Source: Omphiscola glabra
Lineage: Eukaryota; Mollusca; Gastropoda; Lymnaeidae
DNA: 64,000 bases
Assembly: GCA_964017045.1 (NCBI GenBank)
Contig: OZ024794.1
Span: 21,625,316 to 21,689,315, forward strand
Direction of reading: 5' to 3'
Shown in pieces: positions 63,791 through 64,000 of the stretch (position 1 is the stretch's first letter; every line of letters begins with the position of its first letter). Below the pieces are notes generated by a model. That model saw only the letters and a program-made list of their open reading frames with translations. It was not told the origin of the DNA and did no database searches. The position numbers were made by a program, and so were the translations under genes.

Positions 63791-64000
63791 CTGACAATTT
63801 AGCAGAAGTGGTGATAGATTGAAACAGACCCAACAATATGACTTGCAACACATAAAAAAGATTCTTTAACTAAAGCAGATACTGTCAATTCTCCTATAAA
63901 TTATTTTTTTCTTAATGTTTTCCCTAACATTTTTTACACTTCTGAGAATAAAAGTGTAATCTGTAAGCTCTAGTATTTAAAAAAAAAAAAAAGTTAACAA

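Overview
This looks like eukaryotic, animal DNA, most likely from a mollusc (a heterobranch gastropod is my best guess, low confidence). The reasons are AT-rich sequence, short exons with canonical GT/AG junctions, long introns, families of hAT miniature elements and a SINE-like retroposon, dense minisatellites, genes for motile-cilium proteins, and a secreted PQNY-rich protein with a Cys-rich tail of the kind seen in molluscan extracellular matrix. There are no bacterial-type features. All convincing genes lie on the minus strand.

Layout, low to high coordinate. (1) 5533-9461: a secreted Pro/Gln/Asn/Tyr-rich protein gene with a TATA box and a non-coding first exon; its 3' end was not found. 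(2) 11659-25470: a complete nine-exon MYCBPAP-like gene, copy A, 1055 residues, rebuilt here exon by exon. (3) 29083-46084: a second MYCBPAP-like gene, copy B, with the same series of intron phases; its first exon was not found. (4) 48277-50046 and 53077-55427: two tandem copies of a three-exon gene for a secreted peptide of about 107 residues with two EGF-like domains. (5) 57645-63790, continuing beyond the window: the 3' end of a gene for a multi-ASH-domain axonemal protein (DLEC1/HYDIN/CFAP47 type).

Functionally, the MYCBPAP-like pair and the ASH-domain gene all point to the ciliary axoneme. The EGF peptides and the PQNY-rich protein are secreted products. Nothing in the sequence links the two groups beyond position and strand.

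Introns and intergenic DNA are filled with more than twenty tandem arrays (unit 10 to about 165 bp), hAT elements with recognisable 8-bp target duplications, two foldback elements, an (AAT)n-tailed short retroposon family and a GC-rich dispersed repeat. Many long open frames here are by-products of minisatellites and are not genes. The strongest leads are a 24-unit array carrying a CTCF-like core in every unit (16.6-17.7 kb), a tandemly multiplied 3' splice site (58.3-58.6 kb) and the twin EGF peptide genes.

Exon coordinates come from reading splice signals and reading-frame phase by eye. No alignment or transcript data were available.
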